Below, piece by piece: positions 54,862-64,000 of a DNA stretch of 64,000 bases. The stretch is from NCBI RefSeq assembly GCF_000369045.1, contig NZ_KB849790.1, forward strand, positions 503,422-567,421. Direction: 5' to 3'. This DNA is from Acinetobacter pittii ATCC 19004 = CIP 70.29. Its GTDB lineage: Bacteria; Pseudomonadota; Gammaproteobacteria; Pseudomonadales; Moraxellaceae. The first letter of the stretch is position 1; the number at the start of each line of letters is the position of its first letter. The position numbers were made by a program, and so were the translations under genes. A model generated the notes under the pieces. That model saw nothing but the letters and a program-made list of their open reading frames with translations, was not told the origin of the DNA and did not search any database.

Positions 54862-57540
54862 TTAAACTTCTGACTTCAATTTTTTACTAGTCCTTTTTTT
54901 AGCAGCTTTTACAACTGGGTCTAGTACATATTGAATTTCGTCATCTTTAGCATCAATCATGATAACTTTTGGTAGTTTTTGCTCTGCTAAAGCCACCAAA
55001 ATTTCTGTAGCTAATGCAGGTAACACTGTAGAATTTAAAATATTATCAACGTTACGCGCACCACTATCGACTTCTGTACAACGGCTTAAGAGGAGCTCTA
55101 CCAAATCATCAGAATACTGGACTTGTGTCCCGTATTGTTTCTCAATTCTTGCTGTGATTTTGCCTAACTTATGCTTAATGATTCGTACAAGTAGATCATC
55201 ATGCAGTGGGAAATAAGGTACAACTCTCATTCGGCCTAAAAATGCAGGCTTAAATTGTTTATATAAACTTGGTTTTAAGTGCTCAATCAACTCTTCAGCT
55301 GTAGGCCACTCTTCTACAGGTCTATTTAGGCAAGCCTGCATAATGGCACTTGAACCAGCATTTGAAGTTAACAAAATAGTCGTGTTTTTAAAATCAATTA
55401 CTCGTCCTTCACCATCTTCTAAAGTACCTTTATCGAATACTTGATAGAACAGTTCCTGAACATCGCTATGAGCTTTTTCAATTTCATCAAGCAACACAAC
55501 ACTATATGGGTTACGGCGAACCGCTTCTGTTAAAACCCCACCTTGACCATATCCGACATATCCTGGAGGTGCACCTTTCAATGAAGATACAGTATGGGCT
55601 TCTTGATATTCAGACATATTAATTGTGATTAAGTGCTGCTCACCACCATATAACTCATTTGCCAAAGTTAATGCTGTTTCAGTTTTACCTACACCACTCG
55701 GTCCGACCAAAAGAAATACACCTTGTGGCTTATTAGGATCTTCAAGTTTTGCTTTTGAAGTTTTAATGCCTTGAACTAATTGTGTGAGTGCATAATCTTG
55801 CCCCATTACACGCTCACCCAATTTATCTTCAAGCGTTAATATCTGTTTAATTTCATCATTGACCATTTTTCCAACAGGAATACCTGTCCAGTCAGAAATA
55901 ATTTCATTAATAATTTGAGAGTTTACTCTTTCAAATACTAATGGTTGCTGACCTTGAATATCGGCAAGATCTTTACGCAGTAGATTAATCTGATCGAAAG
56001 CTTCAGACTCATTAGCATGATTCTGTGCTTCTAACTCTTGAATTTTATGAACAAGTTCTAATTCTTTTTGCCACTGCTCTTCGGTTTCTTGGATCTCTTC
56101 TTGTAAAGATTCTAAATTAGCTTTTAAAGTTTCCAATCGTTCATGATGAATTGGAATCTGACGATGTTCATTTTCTAAAATTTGCTGTTCAAGCTTTAAG
56201 TTATGTTCTTGGGCCTTTAACTGATCAAGCTTTACAGGTTGAGCATTTTGGGTCAACGCAACACGTGCTGCAGCCGTATCAAGCACACTAATTGCTTTAT
56301 CTGGAAGTTGGCGTCCACTAATATATCGATGTGAAGAATGAACTGCTGTAACGATCGCCTCATCATCAATTTGCAATTTAAAATGCTGCTGCATGACAGG
56401 AATCATCGCACGCAACATATCTACCGCAACTTCTTCGGTCGGCTCTTCTACTTTTACAACCTGAAAACGTCGGCTCAATGCAGCATCTTTTTCGAAATAT
56501 TGCTTGTACTCTGCCCAAGTAGTCGCAGCAATTGTGCGCAACTCACCCCGTGCAAGTGCTGGTTTTAAAAGATTTGCAGCATCATTTTGCCCTGCTTGTC
56601 CACCTGCACCAATTAAAGTATGCGCTTCATCAATAAATAAAATAATAGGATGAGTAGAAGCTTGAACTTCTTGAATAACCTGTTTTAAACGGTTTTCAAA
56701 CTCGCCTTTAACACTTGCACCCGCCTGTAAAAGTCCCATATCCAGCACATGTAAATGGACATTTTTTAGGGCGTTTGGTACTAAACCTTGAGCAATTTTT
56801 AAAGCCAAACCTTCCACTACAGCTGTTTTACCAACACCTGGCTCTCCGGTTAAGATCGGATTGTTTTGGCGTCTACGCATTAAAATATCGAGCATTAAGC
56901 GAATTTCATATTCACGTCCAATAACTGGATCTATACCACCTTTTTTTGCTTTTTCAGTGAGATTAATCGTATATTGATCAAGTGCAGGTGTTTTAGCTAC
57001 TTTGGTATTTGCTACAGTCGCCTCTGTTGACTCCACCTCATCAGGAGGTGTTTTTGTTTCATCTTGTTGTTCAACACTCTTCTCACAAATTTCAAGAAAC
57101 TTGTGTTTCATTGAGTCAATTGGTAAAAGATCAAATAAACTCGAAGCTCTTGTTGCAATTTGATATAAATCAGGCGCAGTTAATAAAGCAACTAATAAAT
57201 GACCACTACGAATAACTGGATTTTGTTCAGCCGAAGCTAATAACCAAGCTTGTTCAAACAAACGAACAATAGATTTAGCAAAAATAGGAGTTCGAGTATT
57301 ACCCTTTGGTAATTGAGAAATTGTTTCTTTTAAATCATCAACTAAAGCTTCAGATGAAATTTTGTATTTCTTTAATAAAATTTTTAAATCATTCTCTAAA
57401 GATTGATTAAGTAATTCTAAAAATAGATGCTCAATTTCAATTTCGTAATTTTGTTGAATAACACAAGCATTAGCCGATTTTTCTAAAGCAGTTCGCGCAA
57501 CTGTAGAAAGTTTTGTAATTAAAATTTTTAAATTACTCAT
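54862..57540 (-). CDS. tssH: Type VI sheath-disassembly ATPase ClpV (TssH)
   Basis: About 892 aa, Clp/Hsp100 AAA+ ATPase. N-domain, first ATPase with GEPGVGKTAVVEGLA and LFIDEAHTLIGAGG, a coiled-coil middle domain (~415-535), second ATPase with GPSGVGKTETALTLANEL and VVLLDEIEKAHSDVQE. Start is one of two adjacent ATGs at 57540 and 57543, with GAGAG upstream; the earlier TTG is unlikely. ClpV recycles contracted TssBC sheath, whose genes are absent here. Confidence 0.92.
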   Translation of the reverse strand: MSNLKILITKLSTVARTALEKSANACVIQQNYEIEIEHLFLELLNQSLENDLKILLKKYKISSEALVDDLKETISQLPKGNTRTPIFAKSIVRLFEQAWLLASAEQNPVIRSGHLLVALLTAPDLYQIATRASSLFDLLPIDSMKHKFLEICEKSVEQQDETKTPPDEVESTEATVANTKVAKTPALDQYTINLTEKAKKGGIDPVIGREYEIRLMLDILMRRRQNNPILTGEPGVGKTAVVEGLALKIAQGLVPNALKNVHLHVLDMGLLQAGASVKGEFENRLKQVIQEVQASTHPIILFIDEAHTLIGAGGQAGQNDAANLLKPALARGELRTIAATTWAEYKQYFEKDAALSRRFQVVKVEEPTEEVAVDMLRAMIPVMQQHFKLQIDDEAIVTAVHSSHRYISGRQLPDKAISVLDTAAARVALTQNAQPVKLDQLKAQEHNLKLEQQILENEHRQIPIHHERLETLKANLESLQEEIQETEEQWQKELELVHKIQELEAQNHANESEAFDQINLLRKDLADIQGQQPLVFERVNSQIINEIISDWTGIPVGKMVNDEIKQILTLEDKLGERVMGQDYALTQLVQGIKTSKAKLEDPNKPQGVFLLVGPSGVGKTETALTLANELYGGEQHLITINMSEYQEAHTVSSLKGAPPGYVGYGQGGVLTEAVRRNPYSVVLLDEIEKAHSDVQELFYQVFDKGTLEDGEGRVIDFKNTTILLTSNAGSSAIMQACLNRPVEEWPTAEELIEHLKPSLYKQFKPAFLGRMRVVPYFPLHDDLLVRIIKHKLGKITARIEKQYGTQVQYSDDLVELLLSRCTEVDSGARNVDNILNSTVLPALATEILVALAEQKLPKVIMIDAKDDEIQYVLDPVVKAAKKRTSKKLKSEV

Positions 57541-57691
57541 CATTACTCTCAATATTTTTAAATAATTTAATGCTTAAAATCATAATGCCTGTATATTAAC
57601 AAAATTCAGCTTTATCAGACAAACTACTCATCATTTCAAGCGTTAATATGTTTTAGTAGATATTTATATCTATATAAAAATATCTCTACCC

Positions 57692-57955
57692 TTATCCTTG
57701 ATTAACTAAACTCTGTTTTGGCAATAATTTACAGCCACATGATAATGAATCATTTACACGTGCTGCGGATTTTCCCATGACAAGCATATTTGGGTCTCCC
57801 GATACAATCGTAGAAACCGTTTTGTGTAACGGACAAGTAGCCTTATCTCCTACACAGGCAATTGCAATTCCATCAATTAAAAATGTACTGTTTCCTGAAA
57901 TGACTTGCCCTCCACCAGTTGTTGGGCATCCAATCGTAATGTAAGGGCTAGCCAT
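57692..57955 (-). CDS. PAAR-domain spike protein
   Basis: 87 aa from the ATG at 57953-57955, supported by AAGGAGAAGAAC; the longer frame reaching into tagN is less likely. Consists of a bare PAAR domain: MASPYITIGCPTTGGGQVIS, TCPLHKTVSTIVSG, VMGKSAARVNDSLSCGCKL with conserved cysteines and histidine for the metal tip. It caps the VgrG spike. No VgrG or effector gene accompanies it in the window. It starts 17 bp after tagN. Confidence 0.88.
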   Translation of the reverse strand: MASPYITIGCPTTGGGQVISGNSTFLIDGIAIACVGDKATCPLHKTVSTIVSGDPNMLVMGKSAARVNDSLSCGCKLLPKQSLVNQG

Positions 57956-57971
57956 GTTCTTCTCCTTATAT

Positions 57972-58739
57972 TTATAGAACAGTAAACTCAATCCGACGGT
58001 TTTTCTTTCTTCCTTCTGGAGAAGTGTTATCTGCAACTGGCTTAGATGAACCTAAACCTTCTGTAGATAAATGGTCGGCGGGAATACTCTTACTAATCAA
58101 ATAGTTTTTAACTGCTAATGCGCGGTCTTGGCTAAGTTTTAAGTTTTTATTCGCATCACCAGAACTATCTGTATGTCCTACGATTTTGACTTTCTTACCA
58201 CCTACTTTGTTTAAAGCAATAGCCATCTCATCTAGAATTTTTTGACCTGCATCAGTTAAAACTGCGCTACCAGATTCAAACTCAATAATTCGGTTTTTAA
58301 GTGCATCATCAATAATTTTCTGCTCAGCCTGATTGACTGATAATTGTGAATATAGTTGATACGGCGGTTGCACTAGTCCTTGAAAAGATTGAATTGTAGG
58401 CTGGATATCTGCTGGATTCAGCATTTTTCCACTTAGCTCAAATCGAGTACCATTTACGCTTAATTTCCCTTGCGAAACCTTTTTAAGATCAGGGGTAATC
58501 ACTCGCGTCACCGAGTCACTCCACCCATTTGGAGCAGCTACGGGTCTCACTTGTATTTTATCTACAACCTGATCAGCACCATAAACAGATTGCATTTTTA
58601 ATAAGATAGCCTGTTTACTTGCTTCGTTAGGGACCACACCTTCTACGACAATCGGCTGAGCTAAAGCATAGTTAGCGATTGCATAGATAAAACAGCCTTT
58701 TATGAGCTGTGAAAGTTTAGTTTGATATCGTTGATTCAT
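57972..58739 (-). CDS. tagN: TagN, OmpA-like peptidoglycan-binding type VI protein
   Basis: 255 aa. Signal peptide ending IANYALAQP, a BON-like middle part (VVEGVVPNEASKQAILLKMQ), and a C-terminal OmpA domain at ~150-255: FESGSAVLTDAGQKILDEMA, VKIVGHTDSSGDANKNLKLS, RALAVKNYL, GRKKNRRIEF. It binds peptidoglycan and may anchor the apparatus in the wall. Two bases separate it from tagF. Confidence 0.87.
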   Translation of the reverse strand: MNQRYQTKLSQLIKGCFIYAIANYALAQPIVVEGVVPNEASKQAILLKMQSVYGADQVVDKIQVRPVAAPNGWSDSVTRVITPDLKKVSQGKLSVNGTRFELSGKMLNPADIQPTIQSFQGLVQPPYQLYSQLSVNQAEQKIIDDALKNRIIEFESGSAVLTDAGQKILDEMAIALNKVGGKKVKIVGHTDSSGDANKNLKLSQDRALAVKNYLISKSIPADHLSTEGLGSSKPVADNTSPEGRKKNRRIEFTVL

Positions 58740-58741
58740 TA

Positions 58742-59701
58742 TTATTCACCCAAAAAAGTCTGTCTAAATAGTTTTAAGCCTTGATTTAAACTTAATTGGC
58801 GTTGGCATAATGATTGTTCTAGCGTAGCTAAACCGGCATTCTGCTCCAAATAAGTATCAATCCACTGAGCTTCTATTAAAGAAACCCAGTGTTTACTATC
58901 CATATTCTGAGTAAAAATATCGCTCAGGGCTAAAATATCAGCCCCTTGAAAACCGAAGAATAATACAGGTTGATCTCGATGTAACAAACCTATCAGCACC
59001 TCAGTATTATGTTCTTTTAAAAAGCGACAAATAATACTGACCCAAAATGCTGCTATTTCATAACTGTAAGCAGAATTATTAATAGGCAAAATTAAAACTT
59101 TATTTAAGCGACTCGTTCCATTTTGTAAAATTGGCTGTAGCAATAATCCCAGCCCAATCATACTTTGCGCTAACTCATAAATACTTAACTTCATGAGTTG
59201 AGCAAATGAATGCATCGTATGATTTTCATAGAAACCTACACACTCGCGTTCAGTTAAAACCTGAATTTGATTTTGTAAGTGACCTAATTTTCCAAGTAAC
59301 AGATCTGAATCTTTAATTCCTTTTAAAGCACGATTGTTTTGAAATAAATCAACTAATACATGTTTATAGCTATATGGTGCGTACAACAAATTATCATACG
59401 GTAAATCAATTTCTAATAAATGGCTCAGTACCATTGGAAAAGATCGACCTGAACTATCTTCACTTGCGAGCAAATTTGCCGCTAAAAACATATTTTCTTT
59501 CGGATTCGCAATAAAGAAATCCAGTGAAGGTAACGTGTTATAAGCTTGTTTAAAGCTACCTGATTGCATTGCATATTCCAATGCTTCAGTAATCCACTGA
59601 TCAAGCAACTGTATTAGAGCATTCTGACCTTTTGTTTTTAAAAAGTCGCCTCGTGCAGGACTTTTGCCGTAATACAAAGGAGTTGTTTTTAATGTTTGCA
59701 T
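58742..59701 (-). CDS. tagF: TagF, type VI accessory regulator
   Basis: 319 aa from the ATG at 59699-59701, with AAAGGAGGAG 7 nt upstream; the 23-residue longer start runs into tssM and is not needed. N-terminal TagF (DUF2094) core: [51 protein letters not shown]. TagF represses type VI assembly post-translationally in other species. It is the first intact gene after the fusion ORF. Confidence 0.87.
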   Translation of the reverse strand: MQTLKTTPLYYGKSPARGDFLKTKGQNALIQLLDQWITEALEYAMQSGSFKQAYNTLPSLDFFIANPKENMFLAANLLASEDSSGRSFPMVLSHLLEIDLPYDNLLYAPYSYKHVLVDLFQNNRALKGIKDSDLLLGKLGHLQNQIQVLTERECVGFYENHTMHSFAQLMKLSIYELAQSMIGLGLLLQPILQNGTSRLNKVLILPINNSAYSYEIAAFWVSIICRFLKEHNTEVLIGLLHRDQPVLFFGFQGADILALSDIFTQNMDSKHWVSLIEAQWIDTYLEQNAGLATLEQSLCQRQLSLNQGLKLFRQTFLGE

Positions 59702-59738
59702 TATTGCTCCTCCTTTCGCATAGAGGTTATTTTCCATG

Positions 59739-62417
59739 TCATGGTTTAACTCCCGCAGAAGGCTGAGCAAGTGCTGAAACAGGATTCTCAGTTCTTGCTG
59801 GAGCAGCTTGAGCTGGCGCTTGCTGAGCAGATACTACACGAGCTGCTTTGTCGGCAGTGACTTTATCAACTAGTTGCATACCTGCATAACCACGGCTTGA
59901 ACCAATACTGCCTGAATTACTGCTAATTAGACGGAAATTCATTTTTACAAATAATGATGGATCAGTTTTACTACGCCAAAGCATTTCAAATCCGCCATTT
60001 TGTTCCTTACGTTGAGCGCTATCAATTAAACGGTTAATACCATACTCGCCTGGCTCATCAAAAATCGTATGCGTTTGACCTTGTAAATCTACTGCAGTAA
60101 TACGAGCGCCCGGAATACTTCCTTGGTTTGGCCAAATGAAGTTAACCCACTGCTGAACACCATTTTCATAAGTCATACGCTGACCATCAATATCAACGGT
60201 ATATGAAAGCAATTGTGGGTTTGGAATTGGGTAGAACTGGAAGTTAGATTGGTTAGTCGCTGGTGCCGCTTGCGCTTGAGCATTCAACTCACCAGTTGCC
60301 ATACCATTGGCTGGCGCAACATATCTTTGGAAATTCATAACAAATTGAGGATTTAAACTAATGCCTAAATCTTTCCAGGTTTTAGACGTTAATGTATATC
60401 CACGACGAATCACAAATGGATCTAGGCTTTCTTTTACAAAGCGAGAAATACTACCGTTCTCACCCAAGATTTGACCAATTTCACTACTTGTTGCCTGTAA
60501 AGAAGCTGATGAGTTAAATGGATATTTCTTAGCAAGATTTGCTGTAAATGGTTGATAGGCTTGCATTACCCATAATTTATTAATTTCGTCTTGGGTCGGT
60601 GTAATTAAACTCTCAAAAGCTTGCGTAAGTGGACTAACTACCAATTTTTGTAGTAATCGTTGATCAATTTCATTGAAACCAACCGCCATTTTTTCATCGA
60701 CAATTTTTTGAGTTTGGTTAAATACAGACGTTTGCTCATTAAGGGTTTGCTTGACTAATGTCATCGCATTAGGTCCAATTTCACCCGCATTCTTAAGCTC
60801 GTTAAACTTACTACGAACGAGTGCTAAATTTGTCATATATTCATCAAGCAATGACTTACCTTGTTGGTCATCACGTTTGCGAACCAACTGATAGAACATT
60901 TGGTATTCTTGAGAAATAGCGCCTTGAGCATTGTTTGCCACTTGATTAGCAACTTGCTTGTCATCATGATTTAAAACTTTACGCTTAAACCACGCAATAA
61001 ATCCTTTTTGTGGAGCTGCGAGCTCAGCTTGAACAACCGGATTATCCCAGTTTGTTTCGACTGCTACTCTTTCAATTAATGTTCTAATTGGAGAATTTTG
61101 TGGTTCACCTAAAACATCAATATTTTTAACTTGCTGAGCAAATTGACCAGCTTTAGCATAGTGAATACCATTTAGGAATTTTCTCCATTCCGCAATATAT
61201 TCTTGCTTATAAAGAGCAGTCAGTTGCTTTCTAATTTGCTCTGGACTACCTGAGAAAGTTAAATCATCAGATTGACGACTATTTAGCACCCAATCTTTAC
61301 TATCTGTTGGCTTATCTGCGGCATCTTCCAATTTCATTCGGTGAGTAATAATCGTTTCGGGTGTTAATTCACCACGCTCAATCAATTCTAACAGTTGCGG
61401 TAAATATTGATGCACATGGGTTTGACCCATTTTAAAAGTCAGCCCTTTATCAAAAGCATCGCCAAATAAGAAACCATGAATCGGGCCTGCATATACACCT
61501 GGTACGCTGACCACCCCACCACGGCGAACTGCCGCAATGCATTGACGCAGTGCTGCACCACTTGAACCCTCTAGTTTTAAATTGGTCAGGACTGTTTCAA
61601 TTACACTGCCTTTTGCCTCGAAACCAATCGCATCAATCACAGCATCGACACCGCGATAATTGTCGGTATGTTGAATAATAAATTCGGCCGCATCGACTTC
61701 ATCAAAATTAACCGGAATGGCACCGTATGTTGCCGCTGCATAGTTCAATCGATAGTCATTGTGATCGACCATAAATATCTTTTCAGCACCGAGCATCTTG
61801 GCACAAGCAGCACTTAACAGTCCGACTGGACCAGCACCATAAATTGCAACGGTTGAGCCATGAGTCACTTGGGCATTGGTCACTGCCTGCCAAGCAGTCG
61901 GTAAAATATCAGTCAAGAAAAGTACTTTTTCATCTGACAGTGAAGTTGGCACCTTAAAAGGACCTTTATTGGCTTTTGGTACACGCACATATTCTGCTTG
62001 CCCGCCCGGTACACCGCCGTAAAGATGACTATAACCAAATAAAGCCGCACCTGGTGGAATCTGCTTTTTATTAATAATTGCGCCGCGCCCTGTATTGGTT
62101 GTTTCGCAGGCAGCGGTCAGGTCTAGTTGGCAGAAGAAACATTCGCCACAGGCAATCACAAAAGGAACAATGACACGATCACCCTTTTTCACTGCGGTGA
62201 CAGCTGGACCAACTTCTTCAACCACGCCCATAAATTCGTGCCCAAAGATATCACCCTGTTCGGTTCTAGGGATTTTGCCTCGATATAAATGTAAATCAGA
62301 GCCACATATCGCTGTGGCAGTCACGCGTAAAATAATGTCATCCGGTTCTTGAATAATAGGGTCTGCTACTGTTTCTACTCGAACGTCTTCTGCACCGTGG
62401 TAAGTAAGAGCGCGCAT
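59739..62417 (-). CDS. Chimeric ORF: alcohol dehydrogenase N-terminus fused to TssM C-terminus
   Basis: 892 aa in one frame. Residues 1-368 are a zinc-dependent medium-chain alcohol dehydrogenase: catalytic zinc C38 and H60/E61 (GHEFMG), structural zinc C90, C93, C96 and C104, NAD site [11 protein letters not shown]; the ORF leaves the family pattern at [10 protein letters not shown], about 20-25 residues before the usual end. From ~369 ([11 protein letters not shown]) it is the C-terminal part of TssM/IcmF ([54 protein letters not shown]). The TssM membrane helices and NTPase domain are missing. Junction near 61311-61319. Most likely a deletion scar; neither half should work normally. Confidence 0.9.
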   Translation of the reverse strand: MRALTYHGAEDVRVETVADPIIQEPDDIILRVTATAICGSDLHLYRGKIPRTEQGDIFGHEFMGVVEEVGPAVTAVKKGDRVIVPFVIACGECFFCQLDLTAACETTNTGRGAIINKKQIPPGAALFGYSHLYGGVPGGQAEYVRVPKANKGPFKVPTSLSDEKVLFLTDILPTAWQAVTNAQVTHGSTVAIYGAGPVGLLSAACAKMLGAEKIFMVDHNDYRLNYAAATYGAIPVNFDEVDAAEFIIQHTDNYRGVDAVIDAIGFEAKGSVIETVLTNLKLEGSSGAALRQCIAAVRRGGVVSVPGVYAGPIHGFLFGDAFDKGLTFKMGQTHVHQYLPQLLELIERGELTPETIITHRMKLEDAADKPTDSKDWVLNSRQSDDLTFSGSPEQIRKQLTALYKQEYIAEWRKFLNGIHYAKAGQFAQQVKNIDVLGEPQNSPIRTLIERVAVETNWDNPVVQAELAAPQKGFIAWFKRKVLNHDDKQVANQVANNAQGAISQEYQMFYQLVRKRDDQQGKSLLDEYMTNLALVRSKFNELKNAGEIGPNAMTLVKQTLNEQTSVFNQTQKIVDEKMAVGFNEIDQRLLQKLVVSPLTQAFESLITPTQDEINKLWVMQAYQPFTANLAKKYPFNSSASLQATSSEIGQILGENGSISRFVKESLDPFVIRRGYTLTSKTWKDLGISLNPQFVMNFQRYVAPANGMATGELNAQAQAAPATNQSNFQFYPIPNPQLLSYTVDIDGQRMTYENGVQQWVNFIWPNQGSIPGARITAVDLQGQTHTIFDEPGEYGINRLIDSAQRKEQNGGFEMLWRSKTDPSLFVKMNFRLISSNSGSIGSSRGYAGMQLVDKVTADKAARVVSAQQAPAQAAPARTENPVSALAQPSAGVKP
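61308..61328. other. Deletion junction between adh and tssM
   Basis: Minus-strand codons here run GAA GAT GCC GCA GAT AAG CCA. Dehydrogenase similarity stops at the second GAT and TssM-type sequence begins at AAG. No insertion sequence, direct repeat or frameshift is visible, so the join may be by short homology of a few bases. Confidence 0.7.
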
Positions 62418-62598
62418 ATTGTTATTCCTCTATTTTCTATCATGTCCTTTGATTATGAGGAGGCTTTCTTTACGGTTTGCAACGATTCTTACTTTTCACG
62501 TAAGGCATATAGTTCAAATGCAACGCAATAGGAATTTCAGTAACATTTAATGAATATAGGATTGTTTCAGCTAGGAATGTTTTTGTTATTTACCCCAA

Positions 62599-62640
62599 CA
62601 AAAAAAGCCAATCATCTCTGCAATAAAATGATTGGCTCTA
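62599..62640 (-). terminator. Terminator of the 3-hydroxyacyl-CoA dehydrogenase gene
   Basis: Stem AGCCAATCAT (62606-62615) / ATGATTGGCT (62628-62637); on the minus strand a run of T follows. The alcohol dehydrogenase start lies 180 bp downstream. Confidence 0.8.
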
Positions 62641-62655
62641 TTCTAATATTTTGAA

Positions 62656-63606
62656 TTAATCTAACTTAAGTTGTTGTCTAAGCTTCAAGATATCGACCAG
62701 ACCTTTATCTCTGGTTTCATATAAATCGATATCTTTATATTGTGTTAATAGCTGGTTGGTTTGTGCTTCCAACAACTCTGTGATCTCATCTGAATGTTGA
62801 AATGCGTGCATATCATTCCACCATTCTGTCATTGGTGGGCCTAAATGATGAATTGCTTCTTTAAAGCCCTTTTGGTTGGCAAGCTGCATATTAATGTAGG
62901 GGCCAAAGAGCGCCCATCTTAAACCCGGCCCGCTGGTAATCGCGACATCGACATCTTCGGCAGAGCACACGCCTTGTTCAACCAATGAAAAAGCTTCTCG
63001 CCATAGCGCAGCCTGCAAACGGTTTGCGACATGCCCTTTTACTTCTTTATTTAAAATAATTGGATTCTTACCCAGTTGTTTATAGAACTCAGAAGCCTGT
63101 TTTAAAATTTGAGGAGCTGTCAAATTACCGCCAACGATCTCGACCAAAGGTAAAAGATGAGGCGGATTAAAAGGATGACCTAATAAAATACGTTCAGGAT
63201 GTTTGGCCTCTTTTTGAAAATCAGACACTTTTAAGCCCGATGAACTTGAAGCAATAATGGTATGTTCAGGGCAATATGCTGTGATTTCTTGATATAGCTG
63301 TTGTTTTACATCGAGACGTTCTGGGGCATTTTCTTGAATAAAATCTACATCTGAAACTGCATCTTTTAAGTGATTAAAAATTTCCAGATGAAGTAGTACA
63401 TCTTGCTGAGAATATGTGTGTTCCGCGTTTTGATCTAAAGCCAATAAATCATTTAAATTTGCAGATATTCTTTTTTTAAAGACCGCTTCATCTATAGGAT
63501 ACGGGTCGTAAACCTTAACTTTAAATCCTTTATATAAAAATAAGGCCGTCCAACTTGCACCTATTACACCTGCTCCAACAACACCAACCGTTTTAATGAC
63601 TTCCAT
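62656..63606 (-). CDS. 3-hydroxyacyl-CoA dehydrogenase family protein
   Basis: 316 aa from the ATG at 63604-63606 (MEVIKTVGVVGAG), with GAGGAA as RBS; an ATG five codons earlier is less likely. NAD fold GVVGAGVIGASW, then SSSSGLKVSDFQKEAKHPER and LLGHPFNPPHLLPLVEIVGG with the catalytic His, and the C-terminal helical domain. The pattern is that of the lambda-crystallin / L-carnitine dehydrogenase group rather than fatty-acid oxidation enzymes. Exact substrate unknown. Confidence 0.82.
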   Translation of the reverse strand: MEVIKTVGVVGAGVIGASWTALFLYKGFKVKVYDPYPIDEAVFKKRISANLNDLLALDQNAEHTYSQQDVLLHLEIFNHLKDAVSDVDFIQENAPERLDVKQQLYQEITAYCPEHTIIASSSSGLKVSDFQKEAKHPERILLGHPFNPPHLLPLVEIVGGNLTAPQILKQASEFYKQLGKNPIILNKEVKGHVANRLQAALWREAFSLVEQGVCSAEDVDVAITSGPGLRWALFGPYINMQLANQKGFKEAIHHLGPPMTEWWNDMHAFQHSDEITELLEAQTNQLLTQYKDIDLYETRDKGLVDILKLRQQLKLD

Positions 63607-63809
63607 ATTTTCCTCGTACAAATGTTGTTTTATCCGAAATTTCGTTACTCAATTGAATGCTAAATAAACATAGCAGATTCAACCAATCAATAAATTTAAT
63701 TGTTTATATTTTATATAATTTGTCCTATATTCCTTAGCTTGAAAATTGATTCCTTTCATCTATATAGCTTCATCTTTTACCATTTTTTTACCGTTATTTA
63801 CTGAATTTT

Positions 63810-64000
63810 ATGTCAAAAAATCTAGCAACATTGATTGGTTTAAGCGCCATTTTCATGTGGGCATCTCTGGTCGGTCTGATGAAGCAAGTCAGTGCCGCCA
63901 TTGGGCCTGAGCTAGGTGTTACGTTTATTTATTCTTTAAGTGCGCTACTGTTGCTTGCCATTTTCAAAGTTCCAGATTTTAAGCAGATCTCTAAAAAATA
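63810..64000 (+). CDS. yddG: YddG-like aromatic amino acid exporter (partial)
   Basis: Only the first 63 codons are inside the window. MSKNLATLIGLSAIFMWASL, VGLMKQVSAAIGPELGVTFI and YSLSALLLLAIFKVPDF give two membrane helices of an EamA/DMT transporter; GLMKQVSxxxGP is characteristic of YddG. It would export aromatic amino acids. Divergent from the dehydrogenase gene across about 200 bp. Confidence 0.75.
   Translation, partial: MSKNLATLIGLSAIFMWASLVGLMKQVSAAIGPELGVTFIYSLSALLLLAIFKVPDFKQISKK

Noticed and set aside
61250..61400. Insertion sequence or transposon at the adh-tssM join
   Set aside because: No terminal repeats, target duplication or transposase sequence is visible.

Overview
The window is AT-rich chromosomal DNA of a gammaproteobacterium, almost certainly Acinetobacter of the A. 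calcoaceticus-baumannii complex. Supporting signs are the divergent pobA/pobR pair, the complete paa phenylacetate cluster, a periplasmic broad-specificity racemase resembling A. baumannii RacK, and the Acinetobacter-type order of type VI secretion genes (tagF-tagN-PAAR-tssH-tssA-tssK-tssL-asaD-tagX). Species assignment is from remembered gene order and protein similarity; no search was run.

Layout. 1-711: partial GntR/UTRA regulator. 712-1957: long AT-rich gap. 1958-3250: periplasmic racemase. 3401-5572: pobA and pobR. 5627-7224: azoreductase and divergent LysR regulator. 7291-18181: a catabolic island made of an LLM flavin monooxygenase with its flavin reductase, an alpha/beta hydrolase, an AA_synth-family protein, two aldehyde dehydrogenases, a carboxymuconolactone-decarboxylase-like protein, an NCS1 permease, a porin and a GntR/FCD regulator. 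It looks like a pathway opening a small N-heterocycle and feeding it to succinate; the substrate is unknown. Two of its operons carry the same GGyATrCC operator core. 18249-19555: glutathione transferase and TetR regulator.

19740-23900 is a low-GC accessory block: a GC-rich hairpin-dense segment, an uncharacterised HExxH protein, a 2TM SLATT effector and a CBASS-type CD-NTase. The CD-NTase is split by one in-frame amber codon, so the module is probably off. 23955-37689: phenylacetate catabolism, paaABCDEFGHJKXYI on the minus strand and paaZ divergent on the plus strand. 37733-49946: housekeeping and accessory genes (serine deaminase, two lipoproteins, SoxR with a near-consensus SoxR box, QueH, a MocR regulator with a divergent GNAT, YcaQ, an MFS/deaminase/ankyrin operon, LysR).

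49943-62417: the distal half of the type VI secretion locus. Its proximal half (tssB, tssC, hcp, tssE, tssF, tssG and the start of tssM) is absent. The remaining C-terminal part of TssM is joined in frame to the N-terminal ~368 residues of a zinc-dependent alcohol dehydrogenase, giving one 892-codon chimeric ORF. This reads as the scar of a deletion that should have disabled both the secretion system and the dehydrogenase. The window ends with a 3-hydroxyacyl-CoA dehydrogenase family gene and the start of a YddG-like exporter. No tRNA, rRNA, CRISPR array or insertion sequence was recognised.
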